NCBI GenBank assembly: GCA_029266295.1
Contig: JAQSXD010000067.1
Location: 1 to 11,609, forward strand
DNA from: Bacillota bacterium
GTDB taxonomy: Bacteria > Bacillota > Clostridia > Peptostreptococcales > Anaerovoracaceae
Reading direction: 5' to 3'
DNA length: 11,609 nucleotides
Part shown: positions 1-6,944 of the stretch, in pieces
Numbering within the stretch: position 1 is the first letter of the stretch
Layout of the letters: the number at the start of each line of letters is the position of its first letter
Made by a program: the position numbers and the translations under genes
Notes under the pieces: model-generated
Database searches by the model: none
Told to the model about the DNA's origin: nothing
The model's input: the letters and a program-made list of their open reading frames with translations, nothing else

Positions 1-64
1 ATGGGATGTCGCTTATGAACGAAAAACAGTCTAGTTTGCGATACAATATTGCGTCCGCTGCTGC
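1..64 (+). ncRNA. Tetrahydrofolate (THF) riboswitch, 3' part (5' half lies outside window)
   Basis: The first bases match the conserved core of the THF riboswitch class. ATGGGATGTCG at 1-11 corresponds to the AAUGGGAUGUCG stretch of the Eubacterium siraeum aptamer as I remember it. An ACGAA follows at 19-23, a small AAAC/GTTT hairpin at 24-37, and then GCGATACAATATTGCGTCCGC at 38-58, which parallels the aptamer's 3' strand. The closing P1 strand (about 54-64) needs a partner upstream of base 1, so the aptamer is cut by the window edge. This class binds reduced folates and controls folate transport and synthesis genes in Firmicutes. It sits 157 bases ahead of a folate ECF S component, the classic location. 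Identification is by motif recall plus context. Confidence 0.82.
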
Positions 65-102
65 ATTAAGGAATTCTGAATCTTTAGTGTAGTATATCGA
101 TT

Positions 103-187
103 GATCGGTTTGTTCCGGTTTATTCCGGCTTGATCCGTCATGGCGGTATCATAGGAGCAATCCGATCCCGCAGGTGCCTTTGGCACT
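103..187 (+). promoter_or_regulatory. Structured folT leader, candidate riboswitch expression platform
   Basis: Between the aptamer and folT there are two clear inverted repeats. The arm at 103-116 (GATCGGTTTGTTCC) pairs with 154-167 (GGAGCAATCCGATC), giving a 14-position helix with one T-T mismatch and one G-U pair. Inside it, TGATCCG and CGGTATCA (131-150) form a smaller hairpin with one bulged base. A second hairpin, GTGCC-TTT-GGCAC (174-186), lies just ahead of the ribosome binding site AAAGAGGAGGG (203-213). No U-tract follows any of these stems, so this is not an obvious intrinsic terminator. Control at translation or by an alternative fold is possible, but I cannot identify the switching strand. 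Confidence 0.45.
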
Positions 188-221
188 GATATTGATACTT
201 CTAAAGAGGAGGGATTTTTTT

Positions 222-737
222 ATGAAAGAAAATCAAAACACGTCAAGATTGATTACGATTGCCTTTTTCATTGCACTGGAAATCATACTGACCAGATTCT
301 TGTCCATTAATACGCCGTTTTTGCGTATCGGATTCGGATTTCTTCCGGTAGCCATGCTTGGTATTCTGTATGGACCGATTTGGGCCGGTGCGGCTTATGC
401 CGTCGGCGATCTATTGGGAATTATGATGTTTCCGTCGGGAGCATTCTTCCCAGGTTTTACAATATCTGCATTTTTAACCGGCCTTACCTTCGGTTTTTTT
501 CTGTATAATAAACCGGTCACGTGGAAAAGGGTGCTCATGGCATCGGCCATCGTTTGCCTTTTGATTAATATGTGCCTGGATACACTCTGGCTTTACATTC
601 TAATGGACAAGGCAGTCCTTGCCCTAATACCGGCCAGAATTGTTAAGTCAGTGGTTATGCTTGCAATCCAAGTTACACTGATACCCATTGTTTGGAACAG
701 ACTCTTAAGCAAAATCAGACTGATACAGGCAGCTTAA
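222..737 (+). CDS. folT: Folate-specific ECF transporter S component FolT
   Basis: This 171-aa integral membrane protein is the substrate-binding S component of an energy-coupling-factor importer for folates. It would work with the shared EcfA, EcfA' and EcfT module, encoded elsewhere. Signature stretches are RFLSINTPFLRI (25-36), LYGPIWAG (49-56), the Asp in AVGDLLG (about 63), FPSGAFFPGFT (70-80), LDTLWL (119-124) and ARIVKSVV (138-145). Several hydrophobic segments and a short basic C-terminus fit the family fold and usual length (about 165-190 aa). The start at 222 is chosen because AAAGAGGAGGG ends 8 bases upstream; an upstream in-frame start at 174 would lie inside a leader hairpin and lacks an SD. 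The THF riboswitch upstream predicts repression by reduced folate. Its 3' end overlaps the convergent activase gene by 23 bases. Confidence 0.93.
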   Translation: MKENQNTSRLITIAFFIALEIILTRFLSINTPFLRIGFGFLPVAMLGILYGPIWAGAAYAVGDLLGIMMFPSGAFFPGFTISAFLTGLTFGFFLYNKPVTWKRVLMASAIVCLLINMCLDTLWLYILMDKAVLALIPARIVKSVVMLAIQVTLIPIVWNRLLSKIRLIQAA

Positions 738-1689
738 TCTCTGTCGCCTGATATTTTCCGCAACGGTCAGAGAAACATCCGATCTGCCGACCCTTGGATC
801 TGAGAATAACCACCTCGCAGTGATTGCTGCAATCGGTGCATTCGAAGGTGCCAGTACTGATATCATCATGACCCACTTCAAAGCCTTTGAAGCGGGTCTT
901 TTTATTTTCCTCTTCAATATACTCCTGCGCAATAACAGCCGAGCCGTACGCGCCCATCACCTTGTGGTATTCCGGAACCAGAATATCACATTCAAGCGCT
1001 TCTTCAAACGCGCGGCGGATCCCTTCATTGGCTGCGACGCCACCTTGAAAACACACCTTCGGCTCAATTTCTTTCCCTTTTGCCACATTGCTTAAATAGT
1101 TTCTCACCAGGGCTTTAGACATCCCCGCGATAATATCTTCCATCGAACAACCAAGCTGCTGCTTATGTATGATGTCCGATTCAGCAAATACAGCGCAGCG
1201 CCCGGCAATTCTCACGGGGCTTGCGGCCCTCAAAGCATAAGCCCCCAGTTCTTGCACCGCAAGTCCCAGCCGTTCTGCCTGACGATCGAGAAAAGAACCG
1301 GTTCCTGCTGCGCAGACGGTATTCATGGCAAAATCCCTTATCACGCCATCATTTAATAAAATAATTTTAGAGTCCTGACCCCCGATTTCAATGATAGTTC
1401 TAATCTCCGGATCGTAGACAGCGGCTGCTACACCATGGGTCGTAATTTCGTTTTTAACCACGTCTGCCCCCGCTACTGCGGCAGCCAGGGACCTGCCACT
1501 ACCCGTAGTACAAATTCCGTCGATTTCACGGCTTTTATATTTTTTCCCCAGTTGCCTCAGCCCTTCCTTCACCGCTTCAATGGGTGTTCCTCTTGTCTTC
1601 AAATACAACTGGTCGACAATTCTTCTTTTTTCATTCATAATTACAAGGTCTGTACTTACAGAGCCTACATCAATGCCCAGGTAATACAT
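715..1689 (-). CDS. Acyl-CoA dehydratase activase (BadF/BadG/HgdC-family ATPase)
   Basis: This 324-aa ASKHA-fold ATPase resembles HgdC, the iron-sulfur activator that uses ATP hydrolysis to push one low-potential electron into 2-hydroxyacyl-CoA dehydratases and related enzymes. Visible motifs are the phosphate-binding LGIDVGSVSTD (4-14), TTGSGR (61-66), EIGGQDSK (101-108) and VCAAGTGSFLDRQAERLG (125-142). Cys126 and Cys165 (AGRCAVFAESD) match the two Cys per subunit that bridge the [4Fe-4S] cluster in HgdC dimers. Beyond the usual core of about 260 residues there is a tail with Cys284, Cys287, Cys291, Cys305 and Cys310 (ECTDCSNHC, then DRCGKY), as seen after the activase domain of giant fused activase proteins. 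The start at 1689 follows an AGGGGGAAG site, and the gene overlaps the upstream gene by 20 bases, so translation is probably coupled. Last gene of a three-gene operon; no dehydratase subunits follow. Confidence 0.9.
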   Translation of the reverse strand: MYYLGIDVGSVSTDLVIMNEKRRIVDQLYLKTRGTPIEAVKEGLRQLGKKYKSREIDGICTTGSGRSLAAAVAGADVVKNEITTHGVAAAVYDPEIRTIIEIGGQDSKIILLNDGVIRDFAMNTVCAAGTGSFLDRQAERLGLAVQELGAYALRAASPVRIAGRCAVFAESDIIHKQQLGCSMEDIIAGMSKALVRNYLSNVAKGKEIEPKVCFQGGVAANEGIRRAFEEALECDILVPEYHKVMGAYGSAVIAQEYIEEENKKTRFKGFEVGHDDISTGTFECTDCSNHCEVVILRSKGRQIGCFSDRCGKYQATEIKLPVSV

Positions 1690-2812
1690 TTATCTTCCCC
1701 CTATTTTTTTTCATTGTTGCGTCGTACTTTTGCTTCTCTTCTATTCGCTTTCTCCTGCTCAGCATATCAACGAAAGCCTCGATTCTCGTAATATATCCCG
1801 CTTCTCCACCCATTTCATCGTAAATTACAGTAAGGACACTGAGCTTTTTCTCCTTCATCATCTTACCGAAGACCGCCTTTGCGACAATTTCAGGCATGCA
1901 CCCCACAGGAAAGACCTGGATCACTCCATCATATCCCTTTCGGGAGCACAAGATTCCCTCGGCAATCGTATCTTTTGCATAACCGCCGATTTCATAGGGC
2001 AGGTATCGATTTCCCAGGAGCTGCTTTTTCAATTGAAAGGGATGGACGATGGTTCTGTCGATCCACCATCCTAAGGTAACTCTTTTTTCGAAGGATACTC
2101 CCATGTCCATCAGCACTTCCTCCATATGATGATTTGCAAAGGGTTCGATCATGGAGTAGATTTCACCAGTCATCAGCAAATGAAGCGGATTCTTATCTCT
2201 GTTGACATTAATTTGAGCGAGCCGTTTATGATGCTGCCGTATGCTCCGCAGCGCTTCATGAATGCTCCCGGCTTCAGAGAGTTCTCGTCTGCAGTGTGTG
2301 ATAATTTTTTTACATGCACCTCTATCCTCTTCATAACCTACAAGCAAATGCGCCTTCTGTTCCAGCTTCTCTAACCCTTTTATCAATCGATACGTCCCGT
2401 TTAAAGCCAATAAAATTTCCGGAAGCCCTTTGTTGCTGTCTGAAACCAGATAGGACAATCTCCGAAGGAGTTCCCTCACCCCAATGGCTTTGGAGGAGTC
2501 CAGAAGAATCCAGTGAAATTTATAGCCCCGTTTATCAAGTATGGATTTGAGCAGTTCTCCGTATTCCCCCAGCCTGCAAGGTCCCATCGTCGCAGGCATT
2601 GCCACGGTATCCGCTCCCATAGCATGGGCTTCCATCAAGTTGGCAACCATGAGCTTGAACGGAATACAAATTTCATCAGGGGAAACCCCACTCCCTTTCT
2701 CCAGCTTACTAATGGTGTTATAAGGCGGCGTTACAATCTCTATTCCCAGTTCAGAGAAAAAAATCCTTCCCACCAAATGGGCGTCACCGATATGCGGAAA
2801 GGTTAGCTTCAT
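1670..2812 (-). CDS. HgdB-like, acyl-CoA dehydratase activase-related protein
   Basis: This 380-aa protein belongs to the 2-hydroxyacyl-CoA dehydratase subunit / CoA-protein-activase-related group that forms the C-terminal half of giant fused activases. I see ICIPFKLM (49-55), MPATMGPCRLGEYG (72-85), VFPVGCMPEIVAK (300-312) and a closing GGEAGYITRIEAF (335-347). Cys49, Cys79, Cys289 and Cys305 are candidate cluster ligands; which of them bind iron is not known from sequence. The C-terminal tail is strongly basic. The ATG at 2812 is preferred: GGGAGG lies 7 bases upstream and ATGA overlaps the previous gene's TGA stop, a classic coupling arrangement. A TTG at 2827 would overlap that SD and is unlikely. 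The partner is probably the 293-aa protein encoded just upstream, which ends in the same motif. Reaction and substrate are unknown. Confidence 0.82.
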   Translation of the reverse strand: MKLTFPHIGDAHLVGRIFFSELGIEIVTPPYNTISKLEKGSGVSPDEICIPFKLMVANLMEAHAMGADTVAMPATMGPCRLGEYGELLKSILDKRGYKFHWILLDSSKAIGVRELLRRLSYLVSDSNKGLPEILLALNGTYRLIKGLEKLEQKAHLLVGYEEDRGACKKIITHCRRELSEAGSIHEALRSIRQHHKRLAQINVNRDKNPLHLLMTGEIYSMIEPFANHHMEEVLMDMGVSFEKRVTLGWWIDRTIVHPFQLKKQLLGNRYLPYEIGGYAKDTIAEGILCSRKGYDGVIQVFPVGCMPEIVAKAVFGKMMKEKKLSVLTVIYDEMGGEAGYITRIEAFVDMLSRRKRIEEKQKYDATMKKNRGKINVLPGH

Positions 2813-3690
2813 TTTATTACCTCCCAAAAAGCTTCCAGCCTGGTATGATATCCTGCTTCTCCCGTCTGCTCGTCCAGCTTCAGCACCAGAAGCGGAAAGT
2901 TACCGATTTTGTTTTTAATCATTTCAATAATAATGGAATCTGTTCCACAGCAGAAAGACGATGCATAGACAATTCCGTCAATCTCTTTCCTCTCCATTAA
3001 AATGATGGCCGGAGCGAAATTATGAACAAAGAACAGCCAATAAGGCTTTTTCATCAACCCGGATAAAGCTTCTGTTTTCTCATACTGACTGATCCACTCT
3101 TCTGTTATCACACCAATATCCAGTTGATGAAGTTTCTTGATTAAATTCAGGTTTGCAAAGGAGTCATAGATATTATACGGATGACCTGCCAGAAACACTC
3201 TTTTCCGATATCCGTTTTCCCAGATGCCGAAACTAGAATTCCTTTGGTTTTCAGAAGCAGAGAAAAAAGCCCGTTCCATTCTCTCATCAGAAACGCCAAT
3301 TTGGCGGCACCCCTTTCTTAAAGCCTTCTTGAGTTTTTTAGGATCATTCATATAAAGAGGTTCTGTAAAGACTTGGTTTGTTTTTCCAGTGCCACTGGCG
3401 ACAAGCTCCGGCAACCCCTGAAACTTAGGACAAATAGATTCACCGAATTCACAGTTCATAATGCGGGGAACCGCGATACAGTCACAATTCTTCTGAAGCT
3501 TTGCTGCATGACCATGAAATAGCTTCATGGGCAGACAAGCCTCATCCACACAATTGTGCGTACCCAAATCCAGAATTTCCTTATTGGAAACAGTTGAGTA
3601 TTCAGTGTTAACACCTAGCTCATTAAAAAAAGTCCTGATAAAGGGCTCATATTTGAAATATAATAATCCACCGGGAATTCCGATTTTCAT
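2809..3690 (-). CDS. DUF2229-type acyl-CoA dehydratase activase-related protein
   Basis: This 293-aa protein opens with MKIGIPGGLLYFKYEPF and continues with ELGVNTEYS, matching the DUF2229 segment of fused activase proteins. It is rich in Cys: 47, 52, 69, 71, 80, 87, 128 and the pair 247/248 (SSFCCGTDS). Other landmarks are ACLPMKLFHGH (51-61), IAVPRIMNCEFGESICPKFQG (72-92) and the closing TGEAGYHTRLEAF (276-288), which parallels the end of the 380-aa partner and shows that the two share an HgdB-like fold. It is the first gene of the operon. The ATG at 3690 follows GGAGG at 7 bases; a TTG at 3729 would add 13 unrelated residues. I find no confident promoter between the terminator at 3780 and this start. 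Function is unknown; an electron-transfer or cluster-binding reductase partner of the ATPase is inferred. Confidence 0.82.
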   Translation of the reverse strand: MKIGIPGGLLYFKYEPFIRTFFNELGVNTEYSTVSNKEILDLGTHNCVDEACLPMKLFHGHAAKLQKNCDCIAVPRIMNCEFGESICPKFQGLPELVASGTGKTNQVFTEPLYMNDPKKLKKALRKGCRQIGVSDERMERAFFSASENQRNSSFGIWENGYRKRVFLAGHPYNIYDSFANLNLIKKLHQLDIGVITEEWISQYEKTEALSGLMKKPYWLFFVHNFAPAIILMERKEIDGIVYASSFCCGTDSIIIEMIKNKIGNFPLLVLKLDEQTGEAGYHTRLEAFWEVIK

Positions 3691-3697
3691 GCAAAAA

Positions 3698-3738
3698 CCT
3701 CCACACAATCTCATGTGTATTATTGCCAAATGGTGGAG
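3698..3738 (-). promoter_or_regulatory. Leader of activase operon with possible SD-sequestering helix
   Basis: On the - strand, CTCCAC (3738-3733) is an exact complement of GTGGAG (3704-3699), which contains most of the GGAGG ribosome binding site of the first activase-operon gene. A competing hairpin, ACACA-TGAGAT-TGTGT (3718-3703), uses bases that overlap the same GTGGAG strand, so the two folds exclude each other. This could be a small translational switch. Both helices are short and may be chance. Confidence 0.3.
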
Positions 3739-3746
3739 AATTTATG
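3721..3746 (-). repeat. Leader segment repeated at 8023-8047 (same orientation)
   Basis: The + strand run TATTgCCAAATGGTGgAgAATTTATgA recurs at 8023-8047 as TATTtCCAAATGGTGtAaATTTATaA, with CCAAATGGTG identical. In both places it lies on the 5' side (in - strand sense) of sequence coding for the CIAVPRIM region of the DUF2229 protein. It is therefore best read as one end of a gene duplication rather than as an independent repeat family. Confidence 0.55.
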
Positions 3747-3779
3747 ATAAAAAGATTACCGGCATATCCGTCATGCAAG

Positions 3780-3813
3780 AAAAAAAAGATGAGGCAACCG
3801 CAGTCACCTCATC
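3780..3813 (-). terminator. Intrinsic terminator of the PTS/DraG operon
   Basis: Read on the - strand, GATGAGG (3813-3807) pairs with CCTCATC (3794-3788). The stem extends inward through TGAC/GTTG with wobble pairs to about 11 bp around a TGCG loop, and a run of eight T follows (3787-3780). This is a textbook rho-independent terminator placed about 80 bases after the DraG-family stop codon. It separates that operon from the activase operon. Confidence 0.88.
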
Positions 3814-3819
3814 CGAAGC

Positions 3820-3906
3820 TTATACTATCATCAAATATTTAAGTTCTCCTAGTTCCACATCCTGATTCACATACTGAATGATTTCTTCCGTATGATCAAT
3901 TTTCAT
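3820..3906 (-). CDS. Possible 28-aa small ORF at the end of the PTS operon
   Basis: An ATG at 3906 overlaps the last codons of the DraG-family gene in another frame and opens 28 codons (MKIDHTEEIIQYVNQD, ending KYLMIV) that stop with TAA just before the terminator. The composition looks protein-like, with an amphipathic, acidic stretch. However, no Shine-Dalgarno sequence is visible upstream and I recognise no family. It could be translated by coupling at the overlapping stop, be a remnant of a longer gene, or be noise. Confidence 0.25.
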   Translation of the reverse strand: MKIDHTEEIIQYVNQDVELGELKYLMIV

Positions 3907-4918
3907 TTGTATTGAATGGTGACAGAAGATATAACGCATTGCTTAGCTCATCGAAGTTTAAATGATTTGTTCTCTCCAAATCCTTTATCAGCGAATCGCT
4001 GAAATTCGGATTCATTCCTCCGCATATGCCTGTAGCGATTGCTCCGATGGTATCCGTATCACCTCCAAGGGATGCTGAAAGCTTAGCGGCTAGCATTGGA
4101 TCACCTCTGGATATTTCTATCACCGCAAGCACGGATGGAATGGTTTCTATCGTCTCAACTCCTGTGCCTATGACTTCATAAAGGTTTTCTAATGCTTCCG
4201 GTATGGTGCAATTTCTAATTATTTTTTTTGCCAGCTTCATTCTCTGAACGATAGATGCTGAAGGAATCCGAAAGCCGCGGTTCAATGCTTGTCCGGCAAT
4301 TACTTCCGCCAGGTTCCATATCCTTTCTATGTCCTTTCCCCCTGAGACAACATAGCTGACAATTCCGGCAACAATACTTGCACCCTGTATGGCAATTGAA
4401 GTATTATGCGATGGCTTGCATATCATGCTTACCTTTTGAATCAGATCATCTATATCCCGATAGTCTGATATCATTCCAATTGGGCTTATTTTCATTGCGG
4501 CTCCGTTTGTTGTACCGAATTTTCCAGTTTCCTCCACCGATACCCCTCGCTCAATTGCCTCCAGTGCTTTCAGTGTACTTGGTCCGCACACAAGCGCTGC
4601 TATGTTCGACTCATTTTTCCACTGTATCAACTGATTGATATAACTCTCTGTATTGATCATGCCATGATTTTCAATGATCATTTTTGCTATCATCATTGTA
4701 TTGATGGTATCATCCGTAATTTCACTGGCTACCATGGTTCTTCCAAAAAAGTCATCCTTTTGCGATGGAAGAAGTTCTTCTATTCCTCTGGGAAATCTTA
4801 CCCTTATATGCTCCTGCGTCCAGAACTCTGTGGGCATTCCCATAGCATCGCCATAGGCCCCGCCAATTAAAACACCTTTTATTCTTAAGTAAAGTTCCTT
4901 ATCGACTCCATTTTTCAC
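3896..4918 (-). CDS. ADP-ribosylglycohydrolase (DraG) family protein
   Basis: This 340-aa all-helical hydrolase is of the DraG/ARH family, whose members cleave N- or O-glycosidic bonds to ribose using a di-magnesium centre. The metal-site motifs are all there: GGAYGDAMG (19-27), ITDDT (67-71), NGAAMKISPIG (138-148), SHNTS (170-174) and LGGDTDTIGAIA (284-295), so it should be catalytically competent. Length fits the family. The start is a GTG at 4918 behind an AGGTAGTAAG stretch, a weak RBS compared with its neighbours. It lies 66 bases after the PTS gene and before the operon terminator, in the slot where bgl-type operons carry a phospho-glycosidase. I infer that it acts on the compound imported by the PTS, perhaps a phosphorylated N- or O-glycoside. 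Protein de-ADP-ribosylation is the alternative. No ADP-ribosyltransferase or nitrogenase gene is in the window. Confidence 0.9.
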   Translation of the reverse strand: MKNGVDKELYLRIKGVLIGGAYGDAMGMPTEFWTQEHIRVRFPRGIEELLPSQKDDFFGRTMVASEITDDTINTMMIAKMIIENHGMINTESYINQLIQWKNESNIAALVCGPSTLKALEAIERGVSVEETGKFGTTNGAAMKISPIGMISDYRDIDDLIQKVSMICKPSHNTSIAIQGASIVAGIVSYVVSGGKDIERIWNLAEVIAGQALNRGFRIPSASIVQRMKLAKKIIRNCTIPEALENLYEVIGTGVETIETIPSVLAVIEISRGDPMLAAKLSASLGGDTDTIGAIATGICGGMNPNFSDSLIKDLERTNHLNFDELSNALYLLSPFNTNEN

Positions 4919-4984
4919 CTTACTACCTGTCTCTTTCTATTTCTTTATTTCTTTATTGCTTATTCCAAAGTGGAACAACTAATT

Positions 4985-6904
4985 CTACGTCCATTGATTG
5001 ACTAATTCATTTTCCTTCGAAACCACTCTGATTAATTGATCAAAATAATCAACATTCTCCTTCATCGTTTCGATAATATCAAAATAGTCGTCACTATTTG
5101 TAATAATAATTGGAGAAACCAGACTATATCCTTCTTTTGTTATACCTTCTATATCAAATTCCACCAGCACATCGCCCTTTTTTATCTTTGCTCCCTGCTG
5201 CACTTTCTTTGTGAAATACTTACCGTTTAGCCGTACCGTATCAAGCCCCACGTGTATTAAAATCTCACATCCGTCATCACTGGTAATCGCAATTGCATGA
5301 CCAGTAGGAAACAGTGCTGTGACAATGCCGTCACAGGGTGCTACAGCTCTGCCCTCAGTGGGTAAAATAGCGATTCCCTTCCCCAGTACTCCTTTGGAAA
5401 ACGATGCATCCTCTATATTTTCCAATTTTATAGTTTTTCCTTTAAAGGGGGAGACAACTGTGTTTTGGGCTGACGGCTTTTTCCCGGCAGCTAAGTTGAT
5501 TTGTGGATTTTGCTCGTTGAAAAAAATAAACGTTAACAGGAAGGCTATCATCATGGAAATAATGGTAGCAACGATAGCAACAAAGAATCCGTTCATATCA
5601 CCGTTGGGATTAATAAAAGCAACTGTGCCCAACACACCTACGCTAACTGCATACATTTTCGCACCAAATATGGAAATAATGATCGCACCTACCGTCGCAC
5701 CGATCATACTAAAGCCAAAACGTTTTTTTACCGGTAGCGTAACACCATAAATTGCTGGCTCAATAATACAAAAGCATCCTGAAATCATTGCGGGAATGCA
5801 GACGTTTTTCACCGTCCTATCCTTTGTTTTGAAATATACCGCCAAAACGACTGCCGTTTGTGTAAAGGAAGCGGTAAAAATCATCGGAATAATATAATCG
5901 TAACCCAATGCTCCCATATTGGTAATACCAACCGTTATTAGCGGCCAGTGCAGCCCAAGTATTACCAGTGGCTGATATACGATGCCTACCACAAGCGAAG
6001 TAATAACAGGCGATAAGCTATTCAGATATGTTATTGCTGCAGTTACCAGCAATGACAAAATATTTGCAATTGGACCGATTGCAAGAATTGTTAAAGGAAC
6101 ACAAACTGCAATCGAAAGGAAGGGGACCAGGGTAAATGCAACAATATCCGGAATATGTTTCTTTAAAAACTTTTCGAATTTTGATGTAAAATACATCGCT
6201 ACTATAATAGGTACTACTGTAGAGGTATATCCTGTAGTCGGGAATATAATCGGTATTCCAAAGAATGTTTTATAAACCGGTGTTTCCAAAATAGAATTTG
6301 AAAATAAAGTAAACAACGGGTCACCTGCAGTCAGACTGGTTAATATGGTTGGAAACACGAGGCATGCACCGATTGCCATACCAACAAATCCATCCATTCG
6401 GAATGCTTTTGCAGATGTATATCCCAAGAAGATTGGAAAGAAAGTGAATAGGGCATTTCCCATAACACTTAAAATAACGTATGCCCCATCTGTGGGCTCA
6501 AGAGCACCACACGCTACCAGAAGAGCCAGCAAACCCTGAATTAATCCGGAAGCCATTAAGATTCCCAAAACAGGTGTAATTGATTTTGTAATAATCTGAA
6601 TCACTCTGTTTAAAACCGACTTGTCCTTCTCATCTTTTTGCACTTCCTCCTCTTTGAGTCCTAATGAAGCAATTAGTTCGGTAAAGACGCCTTCTACAAT
6701 TGTTCCAACAACTACCTGGTATTCGCCGCCAGCTTTTTGTGCGGTGGTTATTTTACTGTTTGAAATAATATTCTTTTCATCTACCAGAGAATAATCCTTT
6801 AACTTAAATCTTAACCTCGTCATGCAGTGGCTTACTGAAATAACGTTCTCTTTGTCTCCGACATTTTTAATAATAAATGCTACTAGATCACTGTACTTTG
6901 CCAT
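4985..6904 (-). CDS. PTS EIIBCA permease, beta-glucoside family
   Basis: This 639-aa phosphotransferase-system permease imports and phosphorylates a sugar or glycoside. Domain order is B-C-A. EIIB (about 1-90) has the phospho-accepting Cys27 in SVSHCMTRLRFKLKD. Membrane EIIC (about 105-460) carries GLHWPLITVGITNMGA (317-332) and CIIEPAIYGVTLP (379-391). After a linker, EIIA (about 490-639) has GHAIAI with His536 and ILIHVGLDTVRLNG with the likely phospho-His551. All active residues are present, so it needs only HPr and EI. The start at 6904 follows AAAGGAGGAGC; longer in-frame extensions run back into the antiterminator gene and look non-coding. It lies 40 bases after the antiterminator gene and is probably also the sensor that phosphorylates it. 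The family placement is firm. The substrate is not: there is no beta-glucosidase nearby. Confidence 0.93.
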   Translation of the reverse strand: MAKYSDLVAFIIKNVGDKENVISVSHCMTRLRFKLKDYSLVDEKNIISNSKITTAQKAGGEYQVVVGTIVEGVFTELIASLGLKEEEVQKDEKDKSVLNRVIQIITKSITPVLGILMASGLIQGLLALLVACGALEPTDGAYVILSVMGNALFTFFPIFLGYTSAKAFRMDGFVGMAIGACLVFPTILTSLTAGDPLFTLFSNSILETPVYKTFFGIPIIFPTTGYTSTVVPIIVAMYFTSKFEKFLKKHIPDIVAFTLVPFLSIAVCVPLTILAIGPIANILSLLVTAAITYLNSLSPVITSLVVGIVYQPLVILGLHWPLITVGITNMGALGYDYIIPMIFTASFTQTAVVLAVYFKTKDRTVKNVCIPAMISGCFCIIEPAIYGVTLPVKKRFGFSMIGATVGAIIISIFGAKMYAVSVGVLGTVAFINPNGDMNGFFVAIVATIISMMIAFLLTFIFFNEQNPQINLAAGKKPSAQNTVVSPFKGKTIKLENIEDASFSKGVLGKGIAILPTEGRAVAPCDGIVTALFPTGHAIAITSDDGCEILIHVGLDTVRLNGKYFTKKVQQGAKIKKGDVLVEFDIEGITKEGYSLVSPIIITNSDDYFDIIETMKENVDYFDQLIRVVSKENELVNQWT

Positions 6905-6944
6905 CTTGCTCCTCCTTTTATTCTTAGCAGTTTCACATATCAAT

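Noticed and set aside
101..187. T-box or intrinsic terminator in the folT leader
   Set aside because: There is no T-box core (AGGGTGGNACCGCG) and no T-run after any stem; the aptamer-like part matches the THF class instead.
820..2806. Several + strand frames of 60-118 aa
   Set aside because: They lie opposite the activase genes, whose family motifs and RBS support the - strand. Their translations look random.
2813..2827. TTG start giving a 385-aa HgdB-like protein
   Set aside because: It overlaps the GGGAGG that serves the ATG at 2812, and that ATG shows an ATGA overlap with the preceding stop.
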